Source: Pseudomonas sp. MF4836 (GTDB lineage: Bacteria; Pseudomonadota; Gammaproteobacteria; Pseudomonadales; Pseudomonadaceae). From it: a DNA stretch of 64,000 nt. Numbering within the stretch: the first letter of the stretch is position 1; the number at the start of each line of letters is the position of its first letter. The notes under the pieces were generated by a model, which saw only the letters and a list, made by a program, of their open reading frames with translations, had not been told where the DNA came from and did not search any database. Both the position numbers and the translations under genes were made by a program. The stretch lies in assembly GCF_002018875.1 (NCBI RefSeq), contig NZ_MVOL01000019.1:44993-108992 (forward strand), read 5' to 3'. This document shows positions 45,742-53,645 of the stretch, one piece after another.

Positions 45742-46083
45742 ATGAATACAACTCGCAAGGACGTGCCGGAAACCGACTCCGAGAGCCACCTGAGCTCACT
45801 GCAAGGCAGCCACGCAGCTCGACGGGCGATGGACTATTACTTGAAACCGATTATTTCCGAATCCGTGGAGCCAGAGCGGCTGTTCGAGGTCAGGCGGTCG
45901 ATCAGCAGCGAGGAAGCCATGATTCACGCTTCCGACCTGCTGCGCTGTGCTGCCGCCACCGCGTACGAGGCGGCCAACCACTTACGCGGGACGCACCGCG
46001 ACCTGACGTTTTCCGTGGTGCACATGATCGACCTGGCCAAGGCGCTGGTGGACCGGTGCGTGGAAGGCAGCAAGGAAGAATGA
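45742..46083 (+). CDS. DUF3077-family protein
   Basis: 113 residues, soluble, no signal peptide. The stretch LFEVRRSISSEEAMIHASDLLRCAAATAYEAANHLRGTHRDLTFSVVHMIDLAKALVDRCVEG matches the small DUF3077 family common in Pseudomonas, which has no known function. It is divergent from the S24-type repressor. Helical throughout by composition. The N-terminal 30 residues are polar. Confidence 0.82.
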   Translation: MNTTRKDVPETDSESHLSSLQGSHAARRAMDYYLKPIISESVEPERLFEVRRSISSEEAMIHASDLLRCAAATAYEAANHLRGTHRDLTFSVVHMIDLAKALVDRCVEGSKEE

Positions 46084-46174
46084 TGGGGAACGGGACATGG
46101 GCACCGCGCCGGTCGCGAAATGGCCGGACAGCGGGCAAAGGGGAAAATATTTTCTATCGGGAAGGGAAAAACAT

Positions 46175-46202
46175 TTGACTTGCAAATGATAATGATTATT
46201 AT
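46175..46202 (+). promoter_or_regulatory. Promoter of the PrrF-type sRNA
   Basis: TTGACT (46175-46180), 16-base spacer, TATTAT (46197-46202). The Fur box overlaps the spacer and -10. Confidence 0.7.
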
Positions 46203-46206
46203 TGCA
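46188..46206. promoter_or_regulatory. Fur box
   Basis: GATAATGATTATTATTGCA, about 14 of 19 bases like GATAATGATAATCATTATC, with the first nine identical. Iron-loaded Fur would cover the -10 of the following sRNA. Confidence 0.85.
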
Positions 46207-46209
46207 TGC

Positions 46210-46322
46210 AGCTGGTCGCGAGATCAGTCGATAAACCAAGGGACCTTAGGTCGGACTCTTGGAATATCTCCTCATCAGGCTAATCACGGTTTTTGACCCG
46301 GCTTTTTGCCGGGTCTTTTTTT
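46210..46322 (+). ncRNA. prrF: PrrF-family iron-responsive sRNA
   Basis: About 113 bases. A 5' hairpin CTGGT-CGCGAG-ATCAG, then the conserved pairing core CTCCTCATCAGGCTAATCA (46268-46286), then the terminator GACCCGGC-TTTTT-GCCGGGTC (46295-46315) with a long T-run. This is the PrrF layout. Under iron starvation PrrF represses mRNAs of non-essential iron proteins. Only one copy is here, unlike the tandem prrF1-prrF2 of P. aeruginosa. The 250 bases after it (46325-46573) show no gene or clear motif to me. Confidence 0.92.
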
Positions 46323-46573
46323 TTGCCAGTTATTCTGGCTAGGCTTCAGGCTAATGAAGTCGGGTACATCTGAATTCGATGGCGGCGATGATATCAAAAG
46401 AATATTTCATTGCAACACAACGCCCGTCGTAAAAGGCCCAACTATCGTAAAACAGCGCTTGAGAATCAATCGCATAGCCTCTAAGCTGCTTTCGCGTCAA
46501 GGACGACGCCCCCTACTTTATTCGCGCCCAGTGTGTAAAGTACGGCCATAAAAATCATATTCAGGAATCGATT

Positions 46574-47725
46574 ATGACCGTGGCCAAAAGCTCTTTTCAG
46601 ATCTCTGCCGACTTCGACAGCGGCAACATCGATGTACTCGATATCAGCAATCCCCTCCAGGCTTCCCTGGCCATCAGGCCCGATACCCGCAGCCCGCACT
46701 TCCAGTGGTTCCACTTCAAGGCCAGCGGCCTGCACATCGGCCAGGAACACTGGTTTCGCCTGACCAACGCCAGCAAATCCTCATACAGCAGGGCCTGGAC
46801 CGGCTATCAAGCCGTGGCCTCCTACGACCATGTGAACTGGTTTCGCATCCCGACCATTTTCGAAGGCGACGCCCTGCGCTTCAATCTTGAAGCCACCCAG
46901 ACCCACGCCTGGTTCGCCTACTTCGAACCCTACAGCCGCGGCCGTCATGACTGGCTGATCGAACAGGCGCTGGGCAAGGCCGGCACCGAACTGCTGGCCA
47001 CGGGTAAAAGCGTCGAGGGCCGGGACATCCAGCTGTTGCGCAAAGGCAGTGGCGCCGAAGGCCAGCGCAAGATCTGGATCATCGCCCAGCAGCACCCCGG
47101 CGAACACATGGCCGAGTGGTTCATGGAAGGTGTGCTCGAGCGCCTGCAGCGCCATGACGATGCCGAGCTCAATACCCTGCTGGCCGGGGCCGATCTGTAC
47201 CTGGTGCCGAACATGAACCCCGACGGCGCCTTCCATGGTCATCTGCGCACCAACGCCATGGGCCAGGACCTGAACCGCGCCTGGCAGAACGCCAGCCAGG
47301 AATTGAGCCCGGAAGTGTTGTTCGTCCAGCAGCAAATGCAGAAATACGGCGTCGACCTATTCCTCGACGTGCATGGCGACGAAGAGATTCCCCATGTGTT
47401 CGCCGCCGGCTGCGAAGGCAACCCAGGCTACACCCCGCGCCTGGAACAGCTTGAAGAGCAGTTCCGCAGCCACCTCAAGCACCAGACCCGGGACTTCCAG
47501 ACCACCCACGGCTACCCGCGCTCGCAGCCGGGCCACGCCAATATGACCCTGGCCTGCAACAGCGTCGGTGAGCAATACGATTGCCTGTCGCTGACCCTGG
47601 AAATGCCCTTCAAGGACCACGACGACAATCCCAACCCCTACACCGGTTGGTCCGGCAAGCGCTCGATGCAGCTGGGCAAGGACGTGCTGAGTACCTTCGC
47701 CAGCCTGGTCAACAACCTGCGCTAA
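46574..47725 (+). CDS. M14-family zinc carboxypeptidase, cytosolic (CCP-like)
   Basis: 383 residues, no signal peptide. An N-terminal beta-sandwich (about 8-120, ending WFAYFEPYS) precedes the M14 catalytic domain. Zinc ligands H174 and E177 in QQHPGEHMAEW and H267 in DLFLDVHGDEEIPH; substrate residues in PNMNPDGAFHGHLRTNAMGQDLNRAW; the catalytic Glu in LTLEMPFKD near 345. This two-domain form is that of cytosolic carboxypeptidases related to eukaryotic tubulin deglutamylases; bacterial substrates are mostly unknown. Confidence 0.9.
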   Translation: MTVAKSSFQISADFDSGNIDVLDISNPLQASLAIRPDTRSPHFQWFHFKASGLHIGQEHWFRLTNASKSSYSRAWTGYQAVASYDHVNWFRIPTIFEGDALRFNLEATQTHAWFAYFEPYSRGRHDWLIEQALGKAGTELLATGKSVEGRDIQLLRKGSGAEGQRKIWIIAQQHPGEHMAEWFMEGVLERLQRHDDAELNTLLAGADLYLVPNMNPDGAFHGHLRTNAMGQDLNRAWQNASQELSPEVLFVQQQMQKYGVDLFLDVHGDEEIPHVFAAGCEGNPGYTPRLEQLEEQFRSHLKHQTRDFQTTHGYPRSQPGHANMTLACNSVGEQYDCLSLTLEMPFKDHDDNPNPYTGWSGKRSMQLGKDVLSTFASLVNNLR

Positions 47726-47734
47726 CCCCGCGGT

Positions 47735-47764
47735 GCGGCTGCATGAGGCAACTCACGCAGCCGC
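47735..47764. terminator. Bidirectional terminator hairpin between the carboxypeptidase and HxlR genes
   Basis: GCGGCTGCATGAG (47735-47747), loop GCAA, CTCACGCAGCCGC (47752-47764): 13-base stem with one A-C mismatch and a GNRA loop, between converging genes. Confidence 0.7.
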
Positions 47765-47767
47765 GCT

Positions 47768-48214
47768 TCACTGCGCCGGCAGGCGCAGGCAATCATCCGG
47801 CCCCAGCAGGCGTCCATCCGCCGCACGCAGCTCCAGCGCCTGCACCGGCTGCCCGTTCTCGCGGTCGACCACCCGTGAATGCGCCTCCCCCGCCTCGAAG
47901 AAAAACGCCTCTCCCCACTGGCGCAAGCCGATGATCAGGGGGAACAGGCCCTTGCCCTTTTCCGTCAGCACGTACTCCTGGTAGGCACTGCCATCGGAAG
48001 CCGGCACCACCTGGAAAATCCCGTGGTTCACCAGGGTGCGCAGGCGAGCGGCGAGGATGTTTTTGGCCATGCCCAGGTTGCGCTGGAACTCGCCAAAGCG
48101 GCGGATGCCATCAAAGGCGTCCCGGACGATCAGCAACGACCACCAATCACCGATGGCATCCAGTGAGCGGGCGACCGGGCATTCGGCGCCTTCCAGACGT
48201 GTGCGTTTGACCAT
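47768..48214 (-). CDS. HxlR-family transcriptional regulator
   Basis: 148 residues. HxlR signature CPVARSLDAIGDWWSLLIVRDAFDGIRRFGEFQRNLGMAKNILAARLRTLVNHGIF (about 12-68) with the redox-sensitive-type N-terminal cysteine (C12). It continues YVLTEKGKGLFPLIIGLRQWGEAF. The C-terminal 45 residues extend beyond the basic fold. It is divergent from the MFS gene and probably controls it through the inverted repeat at 48243-48304. Confidence 0.92.
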   Translation of the reverse strand: MVKRTRLEGAECPVARSLDAIGDWWSLLIVRDAFDGIRRFGEFQRNLGMAKNILAARLRTLVNHGIFQVVPASDGSAYQEYVLTEKGKGLFPLIIGLRQWGEAFFFEAGEAHSRVVDRENGQPVQALELRAADGRLLGPDDCLRLPAQ

Positions 48215-48242
48215 GGGTGGGGTTCACTCCGGGCTTCCAGAA

Positions 48243-48304
48243 AAGTGGTTGCAATATAAAACCAGCCTCACTAGGGTACAAGTAGTTTCATAACGCAACC
48301 ACTT
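48243..48304. promoter_or_regulatory. Long-spaced inverted repeat in the HxlR/MFS divergent promoter
   Basis: AAGTGGTTGC (48243-48252) and GCAACCACTT (48295-48304), perfect 10-base arms 42 bases apart. They flank the AT-rich promoter core and may be paired HxlR sites. Confidence 0.55.
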
Positions 48305-48318
48305 ACAGCGAGCCCAGC

Positions 48319-49545
48319 ATGCCACACCCAACTTTGCCCTCATCTGAACCTCCACTGTCCGCCCCCGGCATCCGCGCCTCGGTGGTGCTGCTGTTCGCCG
48401 TCGCCTGTGGCCTGGCAGTGGGCAATGTGTATTACGCCCAGCCGTTGCTGGACGCCATGGGCCAGGCCTTTGGCATGCCGGCGGCCAGCGTCGGCGGCGT
48501 GGTCAGCTTGACTCAGGTGGGGTATGGGCTGGGCCTGTTGCTATTGGTGCCCCTGGGAGACCTGCTCAACCGCCGGCGCCTGATCGTCGGCCAGACATTG
48601 CTCTCGGTCGTGGCGCTGCTGGTGGTGGCGCTGGCCCCGAGCAGTACCTGGCTGCTGCTGGGCATGGCCGGCTGCGGCCTGCTGGCGGTGGTGACCCAAG
48701 TGCTGGTGGCCTACGCCGCCAACCTCGCCGCGCCCCATGAGCGGGGCCGGGTGGTGGGCATGGTCACCAGCGGTATCGTGATCGGCATCCTGCTAGCCCG
48801 CACCGTGTCCGGCAGCATGGCCGACCTCGCGGGCTGGCGCTCGGTGTACCTGCTGTCGGCCGGGCTGACCCTGCTGATGGCTGTGCTGCTGTGGCGAGTG
48901 CTGCCGAAAACCGAACAAAAGCCGGCCGCCAGCCACTATGGCCAGTTGATTCGCTCGATGTTCAGCCTGTTCCGCGAAGAAAAGGTCCTGCGCGACCGGG
49001 CGCTGCTGGCGATGTTGATCTTCGCCGCCGGCACCGTGCTCTGGACCCCGCTGGTGCTGCCCCTGAGTGCCCCGCCGCTGTCGCTGTCCCACACCGAGAT
49101 CGGCCTGTTCGGCCTGGCCGGCGCCGCCGGAGCCCTGGGCGCTGCCCGGGCCGGGGCCTGGGCTGATCGCGGTTGGGCGCAGTGGACCAGCGGCCTGGCC
49201 CTGGCCCTGATGCTGGCCTCCTGGCTGCCCATCGCATTTACCCAGTCCTCGCTGTGGGCGCTGCTGGTGGGTGTGATCACCTTCGACCTGGGCTTGCAGG
49301 CGGTGCATGTCACCAGCCAGAGCCTGATCTACAGCTTGCGCCCTGAAGCCCAGAGCCGCCTGGCCGCCGGTTACATGGTGTTTTACTCGATCGGCAGTGC
49401 CGGCGGCTCGATCGCCTCGACCACCGTGTATGCCTGGGCCGGCTGGACCGGGGTCTGCCTGCTGGGCGCGGCGATCAATGGCCTGGCGCTGCTGTATTGG
49501 CTGTGGAGCCTGGCGCCGCAAAAGCAGGCACTTTGTGCTTCCTGA
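48319..49545 (+). CDS. MFS transporter, 12-helix, DHA1-like
   Basis: 408 residues, about 12 membrane segments. N-terminal VACGLAVGNVYYAQPLLDAMGQAFG is typical of a group of bacterial DHA1 exporters; the motif A loop is LGDLLNRRRLIVG. Divergent from an HxlR repressor, a common arrangement for exporters induced by electrophiles or toxic compounds. The substrate is unknown. Confidence 0.9.
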   Translation: MPHPTLPSSEPPLSAPGIRASVVLLFAVACGLAVGNVYYAQPLLDAMGQAFGMPAASVGGVVSLTQVGYGLGLLLLVPLGDLLNRRRLIVGQTLLSVVALLVVALAPSSTWLLLGMAGCGLLAVVTQVLVAYAANLAAPHERGRVVGMVTSGIVIGILLARTVSGSMADLAGWRSVYLLSAGLTLLMAVLLWRVLPKTEQKPAASHYGQLIRSMFSLFREEKVLRDRALLAMLIFAAGTVLWTPLVLPLSAPPLSLSHTEIGLFGLAGAAGALGAARAGAWADRGWAQWTSGLALALMLASWLPIAFTQSSLWALLVGVITFDLGLQAVHVTSQSLIYSLRPEAQSRLAAGYMVFYSIGSAGGSIASTTVYAWAGWTGVCLLGAAINGLALLYWLWSLAPQKQALCAS

Positions 49546-49563
49546 ATCGACGCCCGCGCGCCC

Positions 49564-50103
49564 TCAGCCCTTGCCACGCAACATGCTTTGCAGCACCCCG
49601 TCACGCCGGACCCAGCCGTGAAACAGGGCCGCCGCCAAATGCAGCAGCACCGTCAGAAACAACAAGTAGGCGAGCAGACCATGGGCCTTGCGCAACACTG
49701 CGAAGACCTGGGCATTGGCCGGCAGGATCGCCGGCAGTTGCCACGCACTGCCGAGCATCACCGGGTCTCCCGCCGCCGAGATCATCGCCCAGCCCAGCAA
49801 CGGCAGAATCAGCATCAGTGCATACAGCAGCAGATGCGAGGCCTTGGCTGCCAGCACCTGCCAGCCCGGCAGGTCGGCAGGCAGCGGCGGCTGCCGGGTG
49901 GAAAAGCGTACAAACAGACGCACGATCACCAGCAGCAAAATCGCAATGCCCAGGGGCTTGTGCAGGTGGATCAGCCATTCATGGCGCTCAGACACCGAGG
50001 CCACCATGCCGGCGCCGATAAACAGCATGGCGATGACCATCAGCGCCATCAGCCAGTGCAGCAGCCGCGCCAAGGGCGCGAAGTGGTTCGGGTGGGCGCT
50101 CAT
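49564..50103 (-). CDS. Cytochrome b561, prokaryotic type
   Basis: 179 residues, four membrane helices with the heme-ligand histidines in ARLLHWLMAL, LIHLHKPLG, ASHLLLYAL and LLHLAAALFHGWV. It moves electrons through the inner membrane, probably from quinol to the peroxidase-like partner. The start overlaps the stop of the catalase-like gene by 4 bases (ATGA), so the two are one operon. Confidence 0.92.
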   Translation of the reverse strand: MSAHPNHFAPLARLLHWLMALMVIAMLFIGAGMVASVSERHEWLIHLHKPLGIAILLLVIVRLFVRFSTRQPPLPADLPGWQVLAAKASHLLLYALMLILPLLGWAMISAAGDPVMLGSAWQLPAILPANAQVFAVLRKAHGLLAYLLFLTVLLHLAAALFHGWVRRDGVLQSMLRGKG

Positions 50104-51188
50104 GGGCGGGCCTCCTGGGACGGCAATTGGCTGACTTCACTGGTGCGGCGCAGGTAGGAACTGGCGTACGCGGCCGAACGCGCGGCCAGCAGCGGGTCGT
50201 CGGAGCCTTCAATCCCGGCGGGCAGAACCAGCGGGTCGTAGTTGATGTCGCGGCATTCGCCATTGTTTTGCGCCTGGGTGCTTTGCAGCACCAGGGTCCC
50301 GGCATTCAGCACCTTGCGGTCGGCGGGCCAGGCCTTGCTCGCATCGACCGTGGGGTCGCCGGGGTTGGCCAGGGTGATCATCAACTGCCATTTCAACGGC
50401 CCGGCCGCGAGGCGCTTGACCAGGTCCTGCTGCAGAAAGTCAGCCCCCTGGGGAGCATTGACGTCGGCAGCGTCCCGGGCCTCCGGCACCACGCCCCAAC
50501 GTACCGCCTGGCGCTGACCGCTGGCGTTCACCAGGTAAAACGCATTGATGCCGTTGTAGGTCTCGGTGGCGTAGCTGGCCGAGGGTTTGGCGCCCTTGAC
50601 CCATTGCAGGAACGGCGCCGTCTCCGGATGGCCGGCAAAGAATGCCGGCATGCTGGCCGGGTTGGGCTTGCCAGTGGCCGGGTCGGGCGAACTGGCCTGC
50701 TGCATTTGATAGAAGGCTTCGGGCGTTCCCACCGGGAACAGCGGCATGCTGTTCATCCCCGTACGCCACTGCTGGCCGTTGGCCTGGGTGAAACGCAAGG
50801 CCAGGCTGCGGATCGGCACGCTGCTGTCGGGCGCATAGGGGTTGCCGCTGGGCAAGGCGAACCGCCCGACCACCGGGGTCCTGGCTGCGCTGAAGACCTG
50901 GGCGCTGGAATAGACGCGGGCCTCGGGGCTGCTCTCGAAGTAGCCGATCACGCACACGCCCTTGGCATGGTTGCGACGAAATCCGGGATGCACCCCGTTG
51001 TTTTTCTCCAGCACGTCCACCAGGGCCTTGGGCGTCAGCCGCTGTGGGTCCAGGGTGCCGCGCACGTAGGCGAAGGCGCCGGCCACGGCGACCACCACCA
51101 GGGCGATCCCGGCCAGGCGCAGGACCAGGCTGCCGGTGCCCAGGGGCGGCGGAGTGGGCGGCGAAGGCGGTGTCGGGTGATCAACCAT
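50100..51188 (-). CDS. Catalase-related peroxidase, SrpA-like, membrane-anchored
   Basis: 362 residues. A proline-rich N-terminus is followed by a membrane anchor (VLRLAGIALVVVAVAGAFAYVRG, about 22-44) and a catalase-core heme domain. The distal histidine is H74 in RRNHAKGVCVIGYFE; the proximal tyrosine region is DPLLAARSAAYASSYLRR near 330-345. The catalase C-terminal domains are missing, so it is a monofunctional periplasm-facing peroxidase rather than a full catalase. Paired with cytochrome b561 and divergent from an ECF sigma factor. Confidence 0.9.
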   Translation of the reverse strand: MVDHPTPPSPPTPPPLGTGSLVLRLAGIALVVVAVAGAFAYVRGTLDPQRLTPKALVDVLEKNNGVHPGFRRNHAKGVCVIGYFESSPEARVYSSAQVFSAARTPVVGRFALPSGNPYAPDSSVPIRSLALRFTQANGQQWRTGMNSMPLFPVGTPEAFYQMQQASSPDPATGKPNPASMPAFFAGHPETAPFLQWVKGAKPSASYATETYNGINAFYLVNASGQRQAVRWGVVPEARDAADVNAPQGADFLQQDLVKRLAAGPLKWQLMITLANPGDPTVDASKAWPADRKVLNAGTLVLQSTQAQNNGECRDINYDPLVLPAGIEGSDDPLLAARSAAYASSYLRRTSEVSQLPSQEARP

Positions 51189-51231
51189 GAAAAACTCCAG
51201 GGCCGTGGGCCGCAGGTGGCAAGGATCAGAC

Positions 51232-51257
51232 AGACGCAGGGCAACGGGCTTTATTCC
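51232..51257 (-). promoter_or_regulatory. ECF-type promoter of the catalase-like/cytochrome b561 operon
   Basis: Minus strand GGAATAA, 13 bases, GCGTCT. The same two boxes with the same spacing occur in the opposite direction upstream of the sigma gene. Confidence 0.8.
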
Positions 51258-51285
51258 ATGGCGCGGTGTTTATTTTTCCGGCCGG

Positions 51286-51311
51286 GGAATAACCTCAGGC
51301 GTCGGGCGTCT
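51286..51311 (+). promoter_or_regulatory. ECF-type promoter of the sigma/anti-sigma operon
   Basis: Plus strand GGAATAA, 13 bases, GCGTCT, 46 bases before the sigma-factor ATG. Identical in boxes and spacing to the divergent promoter, so the sigma factor probably drives both operons. Confidence 0.8.
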
Positions 51312-51356
51312 TCCTAGGCTCAAGCGTAGTGACTGGCCAAAAACCTGCAGGAACCC

Positions 51357-51863
51357 ATGAACGAACTCGATCAACAGTTGCGCCTGCTGATTCCCCGGCT
51401 GCGGCGCTTTGCCGTGTCGCTGACGCGCAATCCCAGCAGCGCCGACGACCTGGTGCAGGCGTGCCTGGAGCGGGCGCTGACGAGTTGGACCGACAAACGG
51501 CCCGACGGTGACTTGCGTGCCTGGCTGTTCGCGATCCTCTACCGACAGTTTCTCGATGCCCATCGCCGTTCCCGGCGTTACGCGCGAATGCTGGCGTTCT
51601 TTACCGGCCGCGACGACAGCCAACCCTCAACGGAGCGCACAGTCCTGGCCCAATCGGCCCTGGCCGCCTTCGACCGCCTGAGCACCGAGCAGCGCGCCCT
51701 GCTGCTGTGGGTTTCGGTCGAGGGGTTGAGCTACAAGGAGGTCGCCGAGATTCTCGACGTCCCCACCGGCACCGTGATGTCGCGCCTGTCCCGCGCTCGC
51801 CAGGCCCTGCGCCAGCTCACCGACGGCGAAATCCACAGCCCTTCTTTGCGGATACTCAAATGA
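51357..51863 (+). CDS. ECF-family RNA polymerase sigma factor
   Basis: 168 residues. Region 2 (about 10-75): RRFAVSLTRNPSSADDLVQACLERALTSW and DLRAWLFAILYRQFLDAHRR. Region 4 (about 105-158): LSTEQRALLLWVSVEGLSYKEVAEILDVPTGTVMSRLSRARQALR. The stop overlaps the anti-sigma start by 4 bases. Two matching GGAATAA-N13-GCGTCT promoters upstream suggest autoregulation and control of the divergent peroxidase operon. Confidence 0.94.
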   Translation: MNELDQQLRLLIPRLRRFAVSLTRNPSSADDLVQACLERALTSWTDKRPDGDLRAWLFAILYRQFLDAHRRSRRYARMLAFFTGRDDSQPSTERTVLAQSALAAFDRLSTEQRALLLWVSVEGLSYKEVAEILDVPTGTVMSRLSRARQALRQLTDGEIHSPSLRILK

Positions 51864-52612
51864 TCAGCCTGCCCCCCAGCGAACACGACCTGCACGCCTA
51901 CGTCGACCATCGGCTCAGTGACAGCGACCGGCGCCTGCTGGAGACCTACCTCGGTTCCCACCCGGAATTGGCCGCGCAGGTGCAGGCCTGGCAGCAGGAC
52001 GCCCAGCACCTGCGCGCGGCCCTGGGCGGCGCCTTGCAGCAAGCGCCAAACCCGCAGTTGGACCCGGTGCAGATTCGCCAGCGTCTCAAGCACCAGGTGC
52101 GGCGCCAGTTGGCCAGCGCGGCGTTGCTGCTGATTGCCGTCGGCCTCGGCGGTTTCAGCGGCTGGCAGGCGCGGGAGATGACCCTGGCCAACGGCACGCC
52201 ACCGATGACCGACGCCCTGCAGGCCTACCGCCTGTTCGCCCAGGAGCAGATCCTGCCGGCTGATTTCAAGGTGGATGACAGCCGCGCGATGCAAACCTGG
52301 CTCGACCGCTACTTCACCCAGGCCACTCGCCTGCCGGACCTGCAAAGCGCCGGGTTCAAGGCGGTCAGCGCACGCCTGCTGAGCACCGAGCAAGGACCGG
52401 CGGCGATGGTGCTGTACCAGGATCCCGACGGGCGCAAGCTGAGTTTCTACATTCGCCCGCCGGGCCCGCAGAACAAACTGCTGCCCCGAGGCAGTCGCCG
52501 CGATGGCGAGTTGCAGGCGGTGTACTGGTCCGACAGCGGCTACAACTACGCCATGGTCAGCCCGACGGATTCGCCAGCGGCGCAAATGCTGCAACAGACC
52601 CAACGCTTTTAA
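51860..52612 (+). CDS. Anti-sigma factor, single-pass membrane protein
   Basis: 250 residues from the ATG at 51860; the upstream extension is a shadow of the sigma gene. The N-terminal cytoplasmic anti-sigma domain has EHDLHAYVDHRLSDSDRRLLETYLGSHPELAAQVQAWQ (about 7-45). There is no HxxxCxxC zinc motif. One membrane segment (LASAALLLIAVGLGGFSGWQA) is near 90-110, then a periplasmic domain of about 140 residues. Translationally coupled to the sigma factor. Confidence 0.9.
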   Translation: MISLPPSEHDLHAYVDHRLSDSDRRLLETYLGSHPELAAQVQAWQQDAQHLRAALGGALQQAPNPQLDPVQIRQRLKHQVRRQLASAALLLIAVGLGGFSGWQAREMTLANGTPPMTDALQAYRLFAQEQILPADFKVDDSRAMQTWLDRYFTQATRLPDLQSAGFKAVSARLLSTEQGPAAMVLYQDPDGRKLSFYIRPPGPQNKLLPRGSRRDGELQAVYWSDSGYNYAMVSPTDSPAAQMLQQTQRF

Positions 52613-52627
52613 GCCCTGGCCGGCGCG

Positions 52628-53617
52628 TCAAAAGCCCACATCCAGCACCACGTTGTCGAGGTAGGTGCCAGCCGGTGGCGTGGCCTGGTCGGTGTAGATT
52701 TTGGCGTTGTAGTTGAAGATCTGGCTGCCCGTGCCCAGGCCGTTGCCGGGGAAGACCTCGGCATCGGTACTGGCGCGCCGGGCCGCGCCGACACTGCCCC
52801 AGCGGGTGCTGCCGGCGCTTTTGAAGATGTCGTAGGCCAGGTAGTTGCTACCGGAAATCATCCGCCGCCGACCGCCCGCGCTGAGCGGTTGCTGGCCATC
52901 GCTCAAGCCCACCGTGTAGGCGCTGCCCTTGGTGCACATGAGGTTGATGGTCTGCCCGGTGACGGTGGCGAAAGCGCTGATCACCGGGGCGCTGCCGAAA
53001 CTGATATTGGGCGCGGTAATCACGCAATCGTTGGACACGGTCATGGTGACGGTCAGGGACTTGGTCCCGCTGCCGATGTCCCGCCCCAGGCATCCGCCCA
53101 ACACGGCAATCCCGGAGCAGTAGTTCCAGTTCCAGAAGATGCTCAGGTTTTCGGTATAGACCCCCGCCGCCACGTTGCTCCCGGTGATGCTGCCCAGGTA
53201 GATCGGCACCTGCTTGGCCACGGTCGGGCTGCCCAGCAGCCCCAGCAGATCGATAATCGAATTGCGTCCGAAATCGAATGGCGTGCCCCGGGTAATCGGG
53301 TAGCTGGTGCTGTTGTTGCCATACAGGGTGTAGCCGATGACGTCGCCCGTCGGCCCCACCAGGCCGCTCTGGGTCGAGGTGATGGTGGCGTAGAAATGGT
53401 CATTGCTGGCCAGCACGGACAACAGCGAGCCGGTGCAGCTCAAGCCGGCGTTGAGGCTGGAACTGGGCTGGCTGGTGGTGCGCACGGCAATCGAGCTGAT
53501 GGTGCCAAACGCCGCCGGGCTGGTGGTGACCGTGGTGCACAAGGCCAGTGCCGGATACGGCAGCAGCAGTGCCAGGCCGCCCAGCACCCCTGTCCAGCGG
53601 TGGGTTTGCCCTTGCAT
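52628..53617 (-). CDS. Csu-type fimbrial tip adhesin with two SCPU domains (CsuE-like)
   Basis: 329 residues. Signal peptide (GVLGGLALLLPYPALA). Two spore coat U-like domains: about 27-170 and 185-329, the second ending GTYLDNVVLDVGF, the donor-strand type C-terminus of the family. Cysteine pairs around LCTTVTTSPAAFGTI, SCTGSLLS and NDCVITAPNISFG / INLMCTKGSA. Last gene of the operon, like CsuE at the pilus tip in Acinetobacter. It ends 15 bases from the convergent anti-sigma gene. Confidence 0.87.
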   Translation of the reverse strand: MQGQTHRWTGVLGGLALLLPYPALALCTTVTTSPAAFGTISSIAVRTTSQPSSSLNAGLSCTGSLLSVLASNDHFYATITSTQSGLVGPTGDVIGYTLYGNNSTSYPITRGTPFDFGRNSIIDLLGLLGSPTVAKQVPIYLGSITGSNVAAGVYTENLSIFWNWNYCSGIAVLGGCLGRDIGSGTKSLTVTMTVSNDCVITAPNISFGSAPVISAFATVTGQTINLMCTKGSAYTVGLSDGQQPLSAGGRRRMISGSNYLAYDIFKSAGSTRWGSVGAARRASTDAEVFPGNGLGTGSQIFNYNAKIYTDQATPPAGTYLDNVVLDVGF

Positions 53618-53645
53618 GTCGAACCTCCTTTTTGCGTGTCCGGCC

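Noticed and set aside
44946..46083. Prophage or pyocin remnant, suggested by the CI/PrtR-type repressor
   Set aside because: No phage structural, lysis or integrase genes and no att-like repeats nearby; the neighbours are housekeeping or metabolic genes.
45699..46178. 159-codon plus-strand frame overlapping the DUF3077 gene
   Set aside because: The DUF3077 frame (45742-46083) has the conserved sequence; this one is an offset shadow.
46325..46573. Second PrrF copy or other sRNA after the first
   Set aside because: No second pairing core, Fur box or terminator found in this 250-base AT-richer stretch.
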